Source: VAZQ01 sp035693615 (GTDB lineage: Bacteria > Pseudomonadota > Alphaproteobacteria > Rhizobiales > Xanthobacteraceae). Taken from it: a stretch of DNA of 64,000 nt. The stretch's first letter is position 1; every line of letters begins with the position of its first letter. The notes under the pieces are model-generated. The model was not told the DNA's origin and did not search any database. It was given only the letters and a program-made list of their open reading frames with translations. Location of the stretch: NCBI GenBank assembly GCA_035693615.1, contig DASSGH010000026.1:1-64000 (forward strand), given 5' to 3'. The position numbers and the translations under genes were made by a program. Below, piece by piece: positions 25,045-33,274 of this stretch.

Positions 25045-26286
25045 TCACGATCGAATGGCGAGATCAGCCGCCAGATTGCCGGAGCGGATCGCCCCTTCGA
25101 TGGTCGCCGGCAAACCGGTCCTGGTCCAATCGCCGGCGAGCCAGAGATTTCTCCACGCCGTGGGCGCCGCCGGACGTTTGGCGTTTTCGCCCGGCGTCGC
25201 GGCAAAGGTCGCCCGCCGCTCGCGCACGATCTGCCATGGCGGCAGCGTCATGGGAAGGCCGGCAACGGCCGCGACCTCCTGCCACAATTTGTCCGCCAAA
25301 ATCTCACGCGGGACCTCGAGCAGGCGATCGGCGGCGCTGATCGTCACCGACAATCGGTCGGGAAAAGCGAACAGCCATTCGATCGTTCCGTTGACGATTC
25401 CAATCATGGGTGCAAGTTCCGCCGGCGGTGCGAGGCGGAAATGCGCATTGACGATGGCGCGAAACTCCGACGGCGTCTCGAGGCGGGGTACGAGAGCCGC
25501 CGCCACGACGGGCGGTACGGCGAGGATCACGTCATCGTCGCCGCTCTCCAGCCGATCATCGCCAAAATCAAGCATCGTGACCCTATCGTCGGCGAAAGCG
25601 AGCGCGCGCAGCCGATGGCCGAATATGACCTTCGCGCCGTGTTGGCCGAGAAACCGCAGCGCCGGGTCGATGAACACGGGGCCGAGCCCGTCGCGCGCGA
25701 TCAAGGGCCGACAGGCCTTGCCGCCCGCGGCCAGCGTTTCGCGCAGGATGGCGCCGGCGAGCGCGGCGCTTGCCTCCTTCGGATCCGTGTTGAGCGCCGC
25801 CACCCAGAGCGGCCGCGCGAGGCGCTCGTAGAGCGGGCCCTCACATTCGACAGCAGCGCAGACGGTTTTCTCCCGCGGCGCGAAAAGGAGACGAGCGAAC
25901 GACAGATAATCCGCCGCGGTCGTCCCTGGGACGCGGCGGTTATGATCGAAGATCCACCACGGCAGACGCCCACTGTTGATGCGCAACCTCCATCGCTCGC
26001 CGCTCGCGAGATCCATGAACGCAAACTCGGCCGCCGGCGGGCCGGCAAGGCCGCTCGTGGAGCCGATCGCCTCGAGGTATGACAGCGCGGCACGATTGCC
26101 GGAGAGCAAAAGATGGTTGCCGTTGTCGATCATCATGTCGAGCAACGGATCATGATAGGACCGGCAGCGACCTCCCGCCGTGCCGGCGGCCTCATGGACG
26201 ACGACGGAGATCCCGCGCGCCGCCAGCCGCACGGCGGCGGCAAGCCCGGCGAGTCCGGCGCCGACGACGTGGACGGTACGTCGCAT
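25045..26286 (-). CDS. hpnE: hydroxysqualene dehydroxylase HpnE
   Basis: HpnE is an FAD-dependent amine-oxidase/phytoene-desaturase-like enzyme that reduces hydroxysqualene to squalene. From the ATG at 26286 it is 413 residues; the Rossmann motif GAGLAG is at residues 9-14, followed by the ribose-binding acidic residue in VVVHEAAGTAGGR. The C-terminal FAD motif LWLAGDWTRTGLPATIEGA is present. The ATG shares a base with the hpnD stop (TGATG), replacing a longer frame that would start inside hpnD. Acts after HpnC in the three-step squalene route. Confidence 0.95.
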   Translation of the reverse strand: MRRTVHVVGAGLAGLAAAVRLAARGISVVVHEAAGTAGGRCRSYHDPLLDMMIDNGNHLLLSGNRAALSYLEAIGSTSGLAGPPAAEFAFMDLASGERWRLRINSGRLPWWIFDHNRRVPGTTAADYLSFARLLFAPREKTVCAAVECEGPLYERLARPLWVAALNTDPKEASAALAGAILRETLAAGGKACRPLIARDGLGPVFIDPALRFLGQHGAKVIFGHRLRALAFADDRVTMLDFGDDRLESGDDDVILAVPPVVAAALVPRLETPSEFRAIVNAHFRLAPPAELAPMIGIVNGTIEWLFAFPDRLSVTISAADRLLEVPREILADKLWQEVAAVAGLPMTLPPWQIVRERRATFAATPGENAKRPAAPTAWRNLWLAGDWTRTGLPATIEGAIRSGNLAADLAIRS

Positions 26287-27122
26287 CAGATGAAGGCGTG
26301 ACGCATGATGATCCACAACAGCCGCGCCCGCGGCAGGCGGATCGGAGGACGCGGAGGCGACCAGCCGCGGGCGACGAGGCTGTCGAGGATCATGCGATAT
26401 GCCTCGCTCATGATGCGCGGCGCGCGCACACAGCGGCGGGGGCTGCGCGCCATGATGTTGTCCGCTGTCGCGAAATGCCCGCGTGCGCGGTCGACCACGC
26501 GGGCACAGACCTTTTCCAACGTCGGGCTCGCAAGCACCGCCGCCGGATCGGTGGTGGCGATGCCGGCCGCGCGCAAGCCCTCCGCCGGCAAGTAGAGGCG
26601 GCCGAGCGCTGCATCCTCGTCGAGATCGCGCAGAATATTGGTGAGTTGCAATGCCCTCCCCAAGTGGTGGGCCAGCGCAACGCCATCCTGCTCTTCCATG
26701 CCGAAGACGCGGACCGATAGACGCCCCACCGCGCTCGCAACGCGATTGCAGTAGATGTCCAGCGTGGTCTCGTCAGGCGCGCGGATATCCTCGACCACAT
26801 CCATTTCCATGCCGTCGATGATGGCGTGGAAATCTTCGCGTCTCAGGCCGAAATCGCACACCGGTGCGAGAAGGCCGCGCGTGCGCGCAACCGGCTTGCC
26901 CGCATAGAGAGCATCGATATCGGTGCGCCAGCGCTGGAGCTGATTCCGCCGTTCACCCCGGGGGCCGCGCGAGTCGGCGATATCGTCGACCTGACGGCAA
27001 AACGAGTAAATTTCGAACATGGCCAGGCGCTGCGCGCGCGGCAATATCCGCATCGCATTGTAGAACGAGCTGCCCGAGGCCCGTTTCGCCGCACCCAGAT
27101 CTGAAGCTTCTGCCAACGCCAA
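26286..27122 (-). CDS. hpnD: presqualene diphosphate synthase HpnD
   Basis: HpnD condenses two farnesyl diphosphates into presqualene diphosphate. Both prenyltransferase acidic motifs are visible (CRQVDDIADS and NILRDLDEDA), with the family opening SGSSFYNAMRILPRAQR. The longest frame starts at 27248, overlapping hpnC by 122 bases. A TTG at 27122, five bases after the hpnC stop, gives a 278-residue protein of normal length and is preferred, although no strong ribosome site precedes it. The product is certain; the start is not. Stop and hpnE start share one base. Confidence 0.93.
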   Translation of the reverse strand: MALAEASDLGAAKRASGSSFYNAMRILPRAQRLAMFEIYSFCRQVDDIADSRGPRGERRNQLQRWRTDIDALYAGKPVARTRGLLAPVCDFGLRREDFHAIIDGMEMDVVEDIRAPDETTLDIYCNRVASAVGRLSVRVFGMEEQDGVALAHHLGRALQLTNILRDLDEDAALGRLYLPAEGLRAAGIATTDPAAVLASPTLEKVCARVVDRARGHFATADNIMARSPRRCVRAPRIMSEAYRMILDSLVARGWSPPRPPIRLPRARLLWIIMRHAFI

Positions 27123-27126
27123 TGTG

Positions 27127-28005
27127 TCACGCGTCCTGCGGTCTATGGCCTGTCGCGAAGACGCGACCGACGCGACGGCTTGCGCCCCATAATAGGCCGA
27201 GAATGCCGAAGCCCGCGACCCCCGCTTTGCCGAGATGGACACGTTCACTCAGCGGATCTCGGCGGCCCAGTAATTTCACCAGACGCTCCGCGAAGGTTTG
27301 AATCACCGCGACCTCTAATGCGAGTCGCGTGTCCTCGATGCTGGCGGAAAAGGGCTTGCTGTCGCGCAGCAGCGCTCCGGTGCGGCCGGCGAGCCGGCGA
27401 ATGCATGCGAGCAGGCCGGGTGAGGCCCGGTCCGCAGCCAGTTCGTCCACGGTGGTGCCGGTTTCTGCAAGGACGTCGAGCGGAATGTAGACGCGGTCGA
27501 GCTGCCGGTAGTCCTTTCCACAATCCTGCAAGTGATTGATGATCTGCAGCGCCGCGCAGAGCGCGTCGTTCGCCGGCCAAGTGACACGGCTCTCGCCGTG
27601 CACGTCGAGCACGAAACGTCCCACCGGCATGGCCGAATACGTGCAGTAGCCGATGAGATCGTCCCAGTCGCGGTAACGCAGTTTCGTCACGTCCATTCGA
27701 AACGCGGCCAGCAGATCCTGCGCATGCCGCGGCGATAGTTGACGCGTCGCGAGTTGCGAGCGCAAGGCGACGCCAACCGCATCGTCGTCGCTCTTGCCGA
27801 GTAGAGTTGCTTCAAGCCGATCGAGCAGCGAGAGCTTCTCCGCTGGCGCGAGCGCGGAATGATCGGCGATATCGTCGGCGGTGCGCACGAATTCATAGAA
27901 CGCGAGGATCGGTGCGCGATGGCGCGGCTGAATGAGCCACGAGGCCACGGGGAAGTTCTCGTCCCGGTGGCCCTTGCCCGATCGCGCTTCGGCGGGAGTA
28001 ATCAT
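27127..28005 (-). CDS. hpnC: hydroxysqualene synthase HpnC
   Basis: HpnC converts presqualene diphosphate to hydroxysqualene. The 292-residue protein starts MITPAEARSGKGHRDENFPVA, and GHRDENFPVAS is a family hallmark. The first Asp-rich motif is TADDIADH; the second is altered to NHLQDCGKDY, as is usual in HpnC. The ATG at 28005 overlaps the hpnB stop (TGATG); the 43 residues upstream in the same frame are shadow coding inside hpnB. It pairs with HpnD and HpnE to make squalene without squalene synthase. Confidence 0.95.
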   Translation of the reverse strand: MITPAEARSGKGHRDENFPVASWLIQPRHRAPILAFYEFVRTADDIADHSALAPAEKLSLLDRLEATLLGKSDDDAVGVALRSQLATRQLSPRHAQDLLAAFRMDVTKLRYRDWDDLIGYCTYSAMPVGRFVLDVHGESRVTWPANDALCAALQIINHLQDCGKDYRQLDRVYIPLDVLAETGTTVDELAADRASPGLLACIRRLAGRTGALLRDSKPFSASIEDTRLALEVAVIQTFAERLVKLLGRRDPLSERVHLGKAGVAGFGILGLLWGASRRVGRVFATGHRPQDA

Positions 28006-29147
28006 CACCGCTCCAATACGTTGGCTTGCATGCGTCCCTTCCAGCTGCCGCCCCGTCCTTGCACATATTGGTGGGCGGAATCGAGGGTGAAGAGCATGTA
28101 TTGCAGCGCGATCGCCGGCAGCGCGAGCCCCCATAGCGGCGACAAGCGGTAAAATCGAAGCGTCGGCTGAAAAGCCAGGACCATCAGTCCCCAGGCCCCG
28201 GCTGCGATCACTCGGTCAATATCGCTGCCGAAAATCGCCATGACGGGAGGCACGAGATACGTTAACGCCATGGCCGCGAGCGTCAGCGTAAGGACGACGG
28301 GCGAATAGCGCAGCTGCGCGTAGGCCGAGCGCACCACCATGCGACGAATATCGCCAAGTGTGTGATAGCGGCGGGTGCTGCGGACGCGCTCCGTTAATCC
28401 GAGCCAGATTGGTCCATGGGCTTTGAGCGCCTTGGCCAACGCGCAGTCATCTATTAGCGCGCCGCGGACAGCCTCGATGCCGCCGGCTTGGCGCACGACG
28501 TCGGGCCGAACGAGCATGCAGCCGCCGGCAGCGGCCGCGACCGCGCTCTGCCGCCGATTGACCCAGGAGAAGGGGTACAGCATCTGGAAGAAGAAGATGA
28601 ACGCCGGAACGGCGAGGCGCTCGGCGAAGCTCTCGCAGGCGAGCTTGACCATGAGCGACGTCAGCACGAGCGCGTTGTGCTCGGCGTGCGCGACCAGGCG
28701 GCTCACTGAATCGGGCGAATGCACGATATCGGCATCGGTAAGAAGCACATAGCGCGGCCGCTGCGGCAAGGCGGCCGCGGCATCGAGGCCTTGTTTGACC
28801 GCCCAGAGCTTGCCCGTCCATCCCGCAGGCAGGCCGCGGCTCGTCAGCACGTGCAATCGCGGGTCGCCCCCCGCAGCGCGCCGCGCGATGTCGCCGGTGC
28901 CGTCGCTGCTGTCGTCGTCCACCAAGATGATCGTCCATTGGCCGCGATACTTTTGCGCGAGCAGCGAGGCGATGCTCTCGCCGATGCAGTCCGCCTCGTT
29001 GCGCGCAGGCACCACGGCCGTGACCCCCGGCCATGTCGCAAGTTCGGTTGCGGGCCAATCATCGCGTTCGCCGCAGCGCCAAAAACCACCGCGGGCCAAC
29101 AACAGATAGAGCCAGACCGCAAGAGCAATCCCAGCAACTGCCGTCAC
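28005..29147 (-). CDS. hpnB: hopanoid-associated glycosyltransferase HpnB
   Basis: A family 2 (GT-A fold) membrane glycosyltransferase found in hopanoid operons; its exact reaction is unproven. It has an N-terminal helix (AVAGIALAVWLYLLLARGG), nucleotide-sugar motifs VVPARNEADCIGES and LVDDDSSDGTGD, a DxD-type LLTDADIVH, and three C-terminal helices. The frame opens at 29246, but a GTG at 29147 with GGAGG ten bases upstream starts just before the first helix and gives a 380-residue protein of family length; ATGs at 29246 and 29228 lack a ribosome site. First gene of the hpnB-C-D-E-shc operon. Confidence 0.9.
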   Translation of the reverse strand: MTAVAGIALAVWLYLLLARGGFWRCGERDDWPATELATWPGVTAVVPARNEADCIGESIASLLAQKYRGQWTIILVDDDSSDGTGDIARRAAGGDPRLHVLTSRGLPAGWTGKLWAVKQGLDAAAALPQRPRYVLLTDADIVHSPDSVSRLVAHAEHNALVLTSLMVKLACESFAERLAVPAFIFFFQMLYPFSWVNRRQSAVAAAAGGCMLVRPDVVRQAGGIEAVRGALIDDCALAKALKAHGPIWLGLTERVRSTRRYHTLGDIRRMVVRSAYAQLRYSPVVLTLTLAAMALTYLVPPVMAIFGSDIDRVIAAGAWGLMVLAFQPTLRFYRLSPLWGLALPAIALQYMLFTLDSAHQYVQGRGGSWKGRMQANVLER

Positions 29148-29417
29148 GCGAGCAAAGCCTCCACCCCACGCCTCTCCTGCCGCCCGATCCGCCGCTGCGC
29201 CGGGGGCGAGCCAAAAACAATTCAACATATTCAATGGATTGAGCATAGGAAAGTTGGACGGGAGGGCCGGCCTTGGTAAATTGCCGGAAGTGCGCGCGGC
29301 CGGCCCATGGGCCGCCCGGCAAGGGGCTCGCGACGCGCCTACTTGATGAAGTCAGCGTGCTCGGACGCAGAGATCGCGAGCCATGTCTTGCTCTGCGTCG
29401 CACGGGGGGTGGACCGC

Positions 29418-30380
29418 ATGGCCCGCATCGATCGGGTGAAGAAAAAGGCCGTTGACGTCGAAGCCGTGTTTCAGGACCGGCTCAGCCGCGTTGCCCAGGA
29501 CACGGAAGCATTGCTCGAGCGCCTGCTAACGCCGAGGCACCTCGATGGCGAGCGGACGCGGCCGAAGCGGCTGCTCGAGGCCATGCGCTATGCCAGCCTT
29601 GGCGGCGGCAAGCGTTTGCGACCCTTCCTGGTGGTGGAATCGGCGGCGCTGTTCGACGTTTCGCGAGAAAACTCGCTGATGGCCGGCGCGGCACTGGAAT
29701 GCGTGCATTGCTACTCGCTGGCGCACGACGATCTCCCCGCCATGGACAACGACGATCTGCGACGGGGCCGCCCGACGACCCACAAAGCATTCGACGATGC
29801 CACCGCCATTCTTGTCGGCGACGGCCTTCTCACCTTCGCCTTCGACCTTCTCTCGCGCCCAGAGACACACCCCGATGCCAAGGTCAGGGTCGAACTCGTC
29901 TCGGCGCTGGCGCGAGCCGCAGGCTTAGGCGGCATGGTCGGCGGACAAATGCTCGATCTCGCGGCCGAAGGACGGTTCGACGTGTCCATGCCGAAGCTCG
30001 GCGAGCAGGAGGTCAAGACGTTGCAGGCGATGAAGACCGGTGCGCTGCTGCGCTTCGGATGTCTTGCCGGCGCGATTCTGGGAAAGGCCGATGAAAGCGA
30101 GCGCGCCGCGCTCGCGCGTTACGGTTCGGCGGTCGGCGAGGCGTTCCAGATCGCGGATGATCTCCTCGACGTGGAAGGCGATCCGGCAACGGTCGGCAAG
30201 GCCACCGGCAAGGACGCCGCCGCCCACAAGGCAACCTTGGTTGGCGTGCTGGGGCCTCCTGCCGCTAGGCGTCGGCTGGAGAGCCTGGTCGCCGCGGCGC
30301 AGGCGGCGTTGGAGGGCTTCGGCAGCGATGCGGACGTGCTGCGCGCCGCCGCCCGCTTCGTTGCCAGCCGCACTACGTGA
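29418..30380 (+). CDS. ispA: farnesyl diphosphate synthase (short-chain polyprenyl synthetase)
   Basis: IspA-type prenyltransferase making geranyl and farnesyl diphosphate from IPP and DMAPP. From the ATG at 29418 (after GGGGGTGG) it is 320 residues, with the first Asp-rich motif DDLPAMD (D104, D105, D110), the following RRGRPTTHKAF, and the second motif DDLLD (D247-D251). Chain-length class cannot be fixed by eye, but the position beside the genes that use farnesyl diphosphate supports FPP. Longer starts at 29307 or 29346 add poorly conserved residues. Divergent from hpnB. Confidence 0.92.
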   Translation: MARIDRVKKKAVDVEAVFQDRLSRVAQDTEALLERLLTPRHLDGERTRPKRLLEAMRYASLGGGKRLRPFLVVESAALFDVSRENSLMAGAALECVHCYSLAHDDLPAMDNDDLRRGRPTTHKAFDDATAILVGDGLLTFAFDLLSRPETHPDAKVRVELVSALARAAGLGGMVGGQMLDLAAEGRFDVSMPKLGEQEVKTLQAMKTGALLRFGCLAGAILGKADESERAALARYGSAVGEAFQIADDLLDVEGDPATVGKATGKDAAAHKATLVGVLGPPAARRRLESLVAAAQAALEGFGSDADVLRAAARFVASRTT

Positions 30381-30414
30381 GAGGCGCGAGCGTCGGCTGC
30401 GATCGCAGGAGAAT

Positions 30415-30491
30415 TGGTACAGCTGGGTGGACTCGAACCACCGACCTCTTGGTCCACAGCCAAGCGCTCTAACCAACTGAGCTACAGCTGC
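30415..30491 (-). tRNA. tRNA-His (anticodon GTG)
   Basis: A complete cloverleaf on the minus strand with encoded CCA. The acceptor GCAGCTG pairs with CAGCTGT (G1 opposite U72); D arm GCTC/GAGC; anticodon stem CTTGG/CCAAG around a loop reading CTGTGGA, giving anticodon GTG; T arm GGTGG/CCACC with TTCGAGT loop; discriminator A73. The base before G1 is T, so the usual G-1 is not encoded, and A73 replaces C73. This is the known tRNA-His type of one large group of Alphaproteobacteria. Confidence 0.97.
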
Positions 30492-30610
30492 ACGCGGCGT
30501 GGGTCGCGGTGCAACCTAAGAGGCCCATCCCCCTTTGACAAGACGGCCCGCCATTGTCCCAGCGCGGGGTACCTCTGGGCGCTCGTGGCACGGGGCTCAT
30601 TACCAGATAA

Positions 30611-30637
30611 CAAAGGCCCGGGCAGAGAGCCCGGGCC
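30611..30637 (-). terminator. Rho-independent terminator of the phasin gene
   Basis: On the minus strand an 8-bp perfect stem GGCCCGGG/CCCGGGCC with a seven-base loop is followed by TTTGTT, about 35 bases after the phasin stop. A strong G+C stem with a short T tract. Confidence 0.75.
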
Positions 30638-30670
30638 ACGACGCAACCTTACGAACTTGGATCGCCGGAC

Positions 30671-31168
30671 TCAGGCGACCTTCTTGAACACCTTACCGAA
30701 GCTTTCCTTGACCGGCTCGGCCGAATCGACGGCTACCTTCTGCGCGATCGCGGCGAGCTCCTTGGACTGAGCGGTCAGGGTTTCGAACTGCTTACGCGTA
30801 TGGGCGGTCGAAAGCTCGACCATTTCGGAGAGGGACTTCACCGTCATCAGCTGGGTGGCGAAGTCGAACGCGGCGTTGGTGTTCGCCCGCGCCGCTTCGA
30901 TTACCTTGAGGCCGTAATCGGAGGCCCCCTTGCTGGCCGCGGCGTAGGTATCCTCGAGCACGTCGGTTGCCTCTTCGGCGGCGGACTTCATCTTTTCGTA
31001 TGTCTCCTTCGCCTGCGACACGCTCTTCTCGGCGATCTCGCGAAACGCGGCGGGAATTTCCATTTTGGGAATCTCGAAATTAGGAAGTTCGAACTTCGGC
31101 ATGTCGAACGCGGCGTGCGAAGCCGCCTTGGCTTTGGACTTCGACGTAGTCTCGATGGCCTCGGTCAT
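30671..31168 (-). CDS. phasin family protein
   Basis: A 165-residue phasin, a protein coating polyhydroxyalkanoate granules. The body is a long amphipathic helix bundle (FREIAEKSVSQAKETYEKMK, ASKGASDYGLKVIEAARANT, MVELSTAHTRKQFETLTAQ) characteristic of the phasin_2 family. Near the N-terminus there are three tandem five-residue units of the form x-F/M-E-L/I-P (about residues 24-38). The ATG at 31168 with AAGGA upstream is chosen over the frame opening at 31207. No polymer synthase gene is nearby. A second phasin gene lies immediately upstream on the same strand. Confidence 0.93.
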   Translation of the reverse strand: MTEAIETTSKSKAKAASHAAFDMPKFELPNFEIPKMEIPAAFREIAEKSVSQAKETYEKMKSAAEEATDVLEDTYAAASKGASDYGLKVIEAARANTNAAFDFATQLMTVKSLSEMVELSTAHTRKQFETLTAQSKELAAIAQKVAVDSAEPVKESFGKVFKKVA

Positions 31169-31292
31169 AACGTGGATCCTTTGCAGGGGCGACGATTGGG
31201 CGGTCATGCGGATCCGCGCCCAAAGCCGATCCGCGCCTGGATGACAGCGGCGCTATGGCTGCCCGTCTCGGGGGCGGGAAACGCCACTGCCG

Positions 31293-31352
31293 TTGTTGCA
31301 AATGATATAAGCCGCGTTTTGGTGCATTGCAACACAAATATTGCGGTGCACA
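31293..31352 (-). promoter_or_regulatory. phasin promoter with TGC-rich operator-like repeats
   Basis: On the minus strand TTGCAA and TTATAT (31327-31332 and 31305-31310) are 16 bases apart, a good promoter for the 30671-31168 phasin. Around them are repeated TGC/GCA words (TTGTTGCAA, TGCATTGCAA, TTGCGGTGCAC), including an inverted GTGCA/TGCAC pair. PhaR, the polymer-sensing repressor of phasin genes, binds TGC-rich sites, so this may be its operator; that is inference. Confidence 0.45.
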
Positions 31353-31404
31353 ATAAGTGTCGACTAGGTCAGCTTTTTTCCGGGTTCCATCGGCGCCTGG
31401 CCGA

Positions 31405-31782
31405 TCAGTCCTTCGGCGCAGCGGCGTCCTTCGCCGCCTTGCTTGTGCTCTCGCCCAGCTCTCGGGCCTGCTCCGTCATGGTCTCCATCTGGCGCCTGAT
31501 GTAGTCCGCCTGCAGCCGTAACACCTCTTGAAGGTCTCGCGCCCGTACCAAGTCTTGCGCAAATGCGAATGCGCTCGCCATGTTGCGTTCGGCAAAAGTC
31601 ATGGCCTTTTCCGTGACATCCCTGGCGCCTTTGCGGGCCGTCTCGGCCTGGCCTTCGAAGGCGCACATCGCGTGGTGCGCCGCCGAAATGAAGCCGTCGA
31701 AGGCTTGCCTCGCCTGCTCGACGCTCTTTTCGGCAAACGTCCGCAGTTCAGGGGGCACCTCGAAACGGTCGCTGGCGGCCAT
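31405..31782 (-). CDS. phasin family protein (short)
   Basis: A 125-residue phasin-like protein, nearly all helix and Ala/Glu/Lys-rich: LRTFAEKSVEQARQAFDGFI, HHAMCAFEGQAETARKGARD, then LVRARDLQEVLRLQADYIRR. Phasins of this length cover PHA granules or act as related surfactant-like proteins. The ATG at 31782 follows a near-perfect GAGGAGGTGACC ribosome site; the GTG at 31788 is part of that site and is not the start. It shares strand with the neighbouring phasin but is separated from it by its promoter region. Confidence 0.9.
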   Translation of the reverse strand: MAASDRFEVPPELRTFAEKSVEQARQAFDGFISAAHHAMCAFEGQAETARKGARDVTEKAMTFAERNMASAFAFAQDLVRARDLQEVLRLQADYIRRQMETMTEQARELGESTSKAAKDAAAPKD

Positions 31783-31943
31783 GGTCACCTCCTCGTGTGA
31801 ATCGGCTTACGCTGGGACGCCCGACATGGGGCGCGAACTGTCGACGTATTCCCGTCGCTTTCCGCCCCGCCGGCTCCTGCGGCACACGCCGACGGCGCCG
31901 TCGGGCTTGCGGCCGCACTCTAACAGGAATTGAAATAAACCCC

Positions 31944-33113
31944 ATGCGTATCGTCGAGATCCGCGAATGCGCGGTCCCGCTGAAGTCCGACATCAGCAAC
32001 TCGAGCTTTGATTTCTCCGAGATGACGACCTCGGTGGTGGCGGTCATCACCGACGTCGTGCGCGAAGGAAGGCCCGTCGTCGGCTTCGCGTTCAACTCGA
32101 CCGGCCGCTACGCCTGCGGCGCAACCATGCGTGCACGCTTCATCCCACGCATCCTCGGGGCAGATCCGCGATCTCTGCTCGACGACACGCAGGAGAATTT
32201 CGATCCAGAAAAAATTCTCGCCGTCATGATGCAACGGGAGAAATCCGGCGGCCACAGTGAGCGCTCGATCGGCATCGGCACGATCGAGGTCGCGGTCTGG
32301 GACGCGGTGGCGAAGATCGCCGGCAAACCACTGCATCGCCTGCTGGCCGAGCGCTACAACGGCGGCACGGTGGCCCACAGGGTCTTCTGCTACGTCGGCG
32401 GCGGCTGGTACGCCCCTGGGCAGACGGTGAAAGACCTGCAGGACGAGATGCACCGCCATCTCGATGCCGGTTACACCATGGTCAAGATGAAGGTCGGAGG
32501 TCTGCCGCTCGCCGATGACGTGCGGCGGGTGGAAGCGGTCAAGGCGATGTTGCCGTCCGATGCGCAGCTTGCGGTCGACGCCAACTCCAAATTCGCTCGC
32601 GCGGAGGCATTTGCCTATGCCGATGCGCTTGCTCCGTTGCGGCTGCGTTGGTTCGAGGAGCCATGCGACCCGCTCGATTTCGCTTTGCTTGCGGAGATAG
32701 CGGCGCGCTATGCGCCGCCGCTCGCGACCGGCGAAAATCTGTTTTCGACGCAAGACGTTGAAAACCTGGTGCGCTTCGGCGGATTGCGTGCGCAGCGCAA
32801 GGACGTCATCCAGGTCGACCCGCCACAGGCCTATGGCATCGTGCAATACGCCCGCACCGTCGCGATGCTCGAGCGCAACGACTGGCCGCGCAGCGCATTG
32901 TTTCCGCACGGCGGTAATCAGATGGCGCTCGCCATCGCCGCCGGTTTCGGGCTGGGAGGTGCGGAATCCTATCCTGGCGTATTCGGCCCTTTCGGCGGCT
33001 TTGCCGATGATGCCGAGCTGGACGGCGGCTATCTCACGCTGTCGGAACGGCCCGGCATCGGGTTCGAGGGGCAATCGGCGCTCTACTCCATCATGCGCGC
33101 GCTCGCCGCCTGA
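31944..33113 (+). CDS. enolase-superfamily dehydratase, D-tartrate dehydratase-like
   Basis: A 389-residue mandelate racemase/muconate lactonising enzyme-type member of the enolase superfamily. The catalytic set is complete: K181-M-K183 on the second barrel strand, metal ligands D212, E238 and E264 (VDAN, WFEEP, TGENLFS), and H322 in FPHGGNQM. The N-terminal cap (DFSEMTTSVVAVITDVVREG, NSTGRYACG, EKSGGHSERS) and the residue spacing closely match what I recall of D-tartrate dehydratase of Bradyrhizobium, which makes oxaloacetate from D-tartrate. Another diacid-sugar substrate is possible. The ATG at 31944 is chosen over an open extension to 31797. Divergent from the short phasin gene. Confidence 0.8.
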   Translation: MRIVEIRECAVPLKSDISNSSFDFSEMTTSVVAVITDVVREGRPVVGFAFNSTGRYACGATMRARFIPRILGADPRSLLDDTQENFDPEKILAVMMQREKSGGHSERSIGIGTIEVAVWDAVAKIAGKPLHRLLAERYNGGTVAHRVFCYVGGGWYAPGQTVKDLQDEMHRHLDAGYTMVKMKVGGLPLADDVRRVEAVKAMLPSDAQLAVDANSKFARAEAFAYADALAPLRLRWFEEPCDPLDFALLAEIAARYAPPLATGENLFSTQDVENLVRFGGLRAQRKDVIQVDPPQAYGIVQYARTVAMLERNDWPRSALFPHGGNQMALAIAAGFGLGGAESYPGVFGPFGGFADDAELDGGYLTLSERPGIGFEGQSALYSIMRALAA

Positions 33114-33274
33114 CGCCGTCCACCGGGGAAGAAGCCGCGGATCGCGGCCCGGGCGCCGGGCGGACCAACGGGGTCGACGGCGCCGTGCCCATGCGCAACG
33201 CGATCGGAATCGGCTACAGTGAGGATGTGGCCGCGCGACAGCTGCGACGTTGGGTGAGGCGCAGGAGGATACGA

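Noticed and set aside
30415..30491. tRNA gene as an integration site for a mobile element
   Set aside because: No integrase, direct repeat of the tRNA 3' end or foreign gene block lies on either side.
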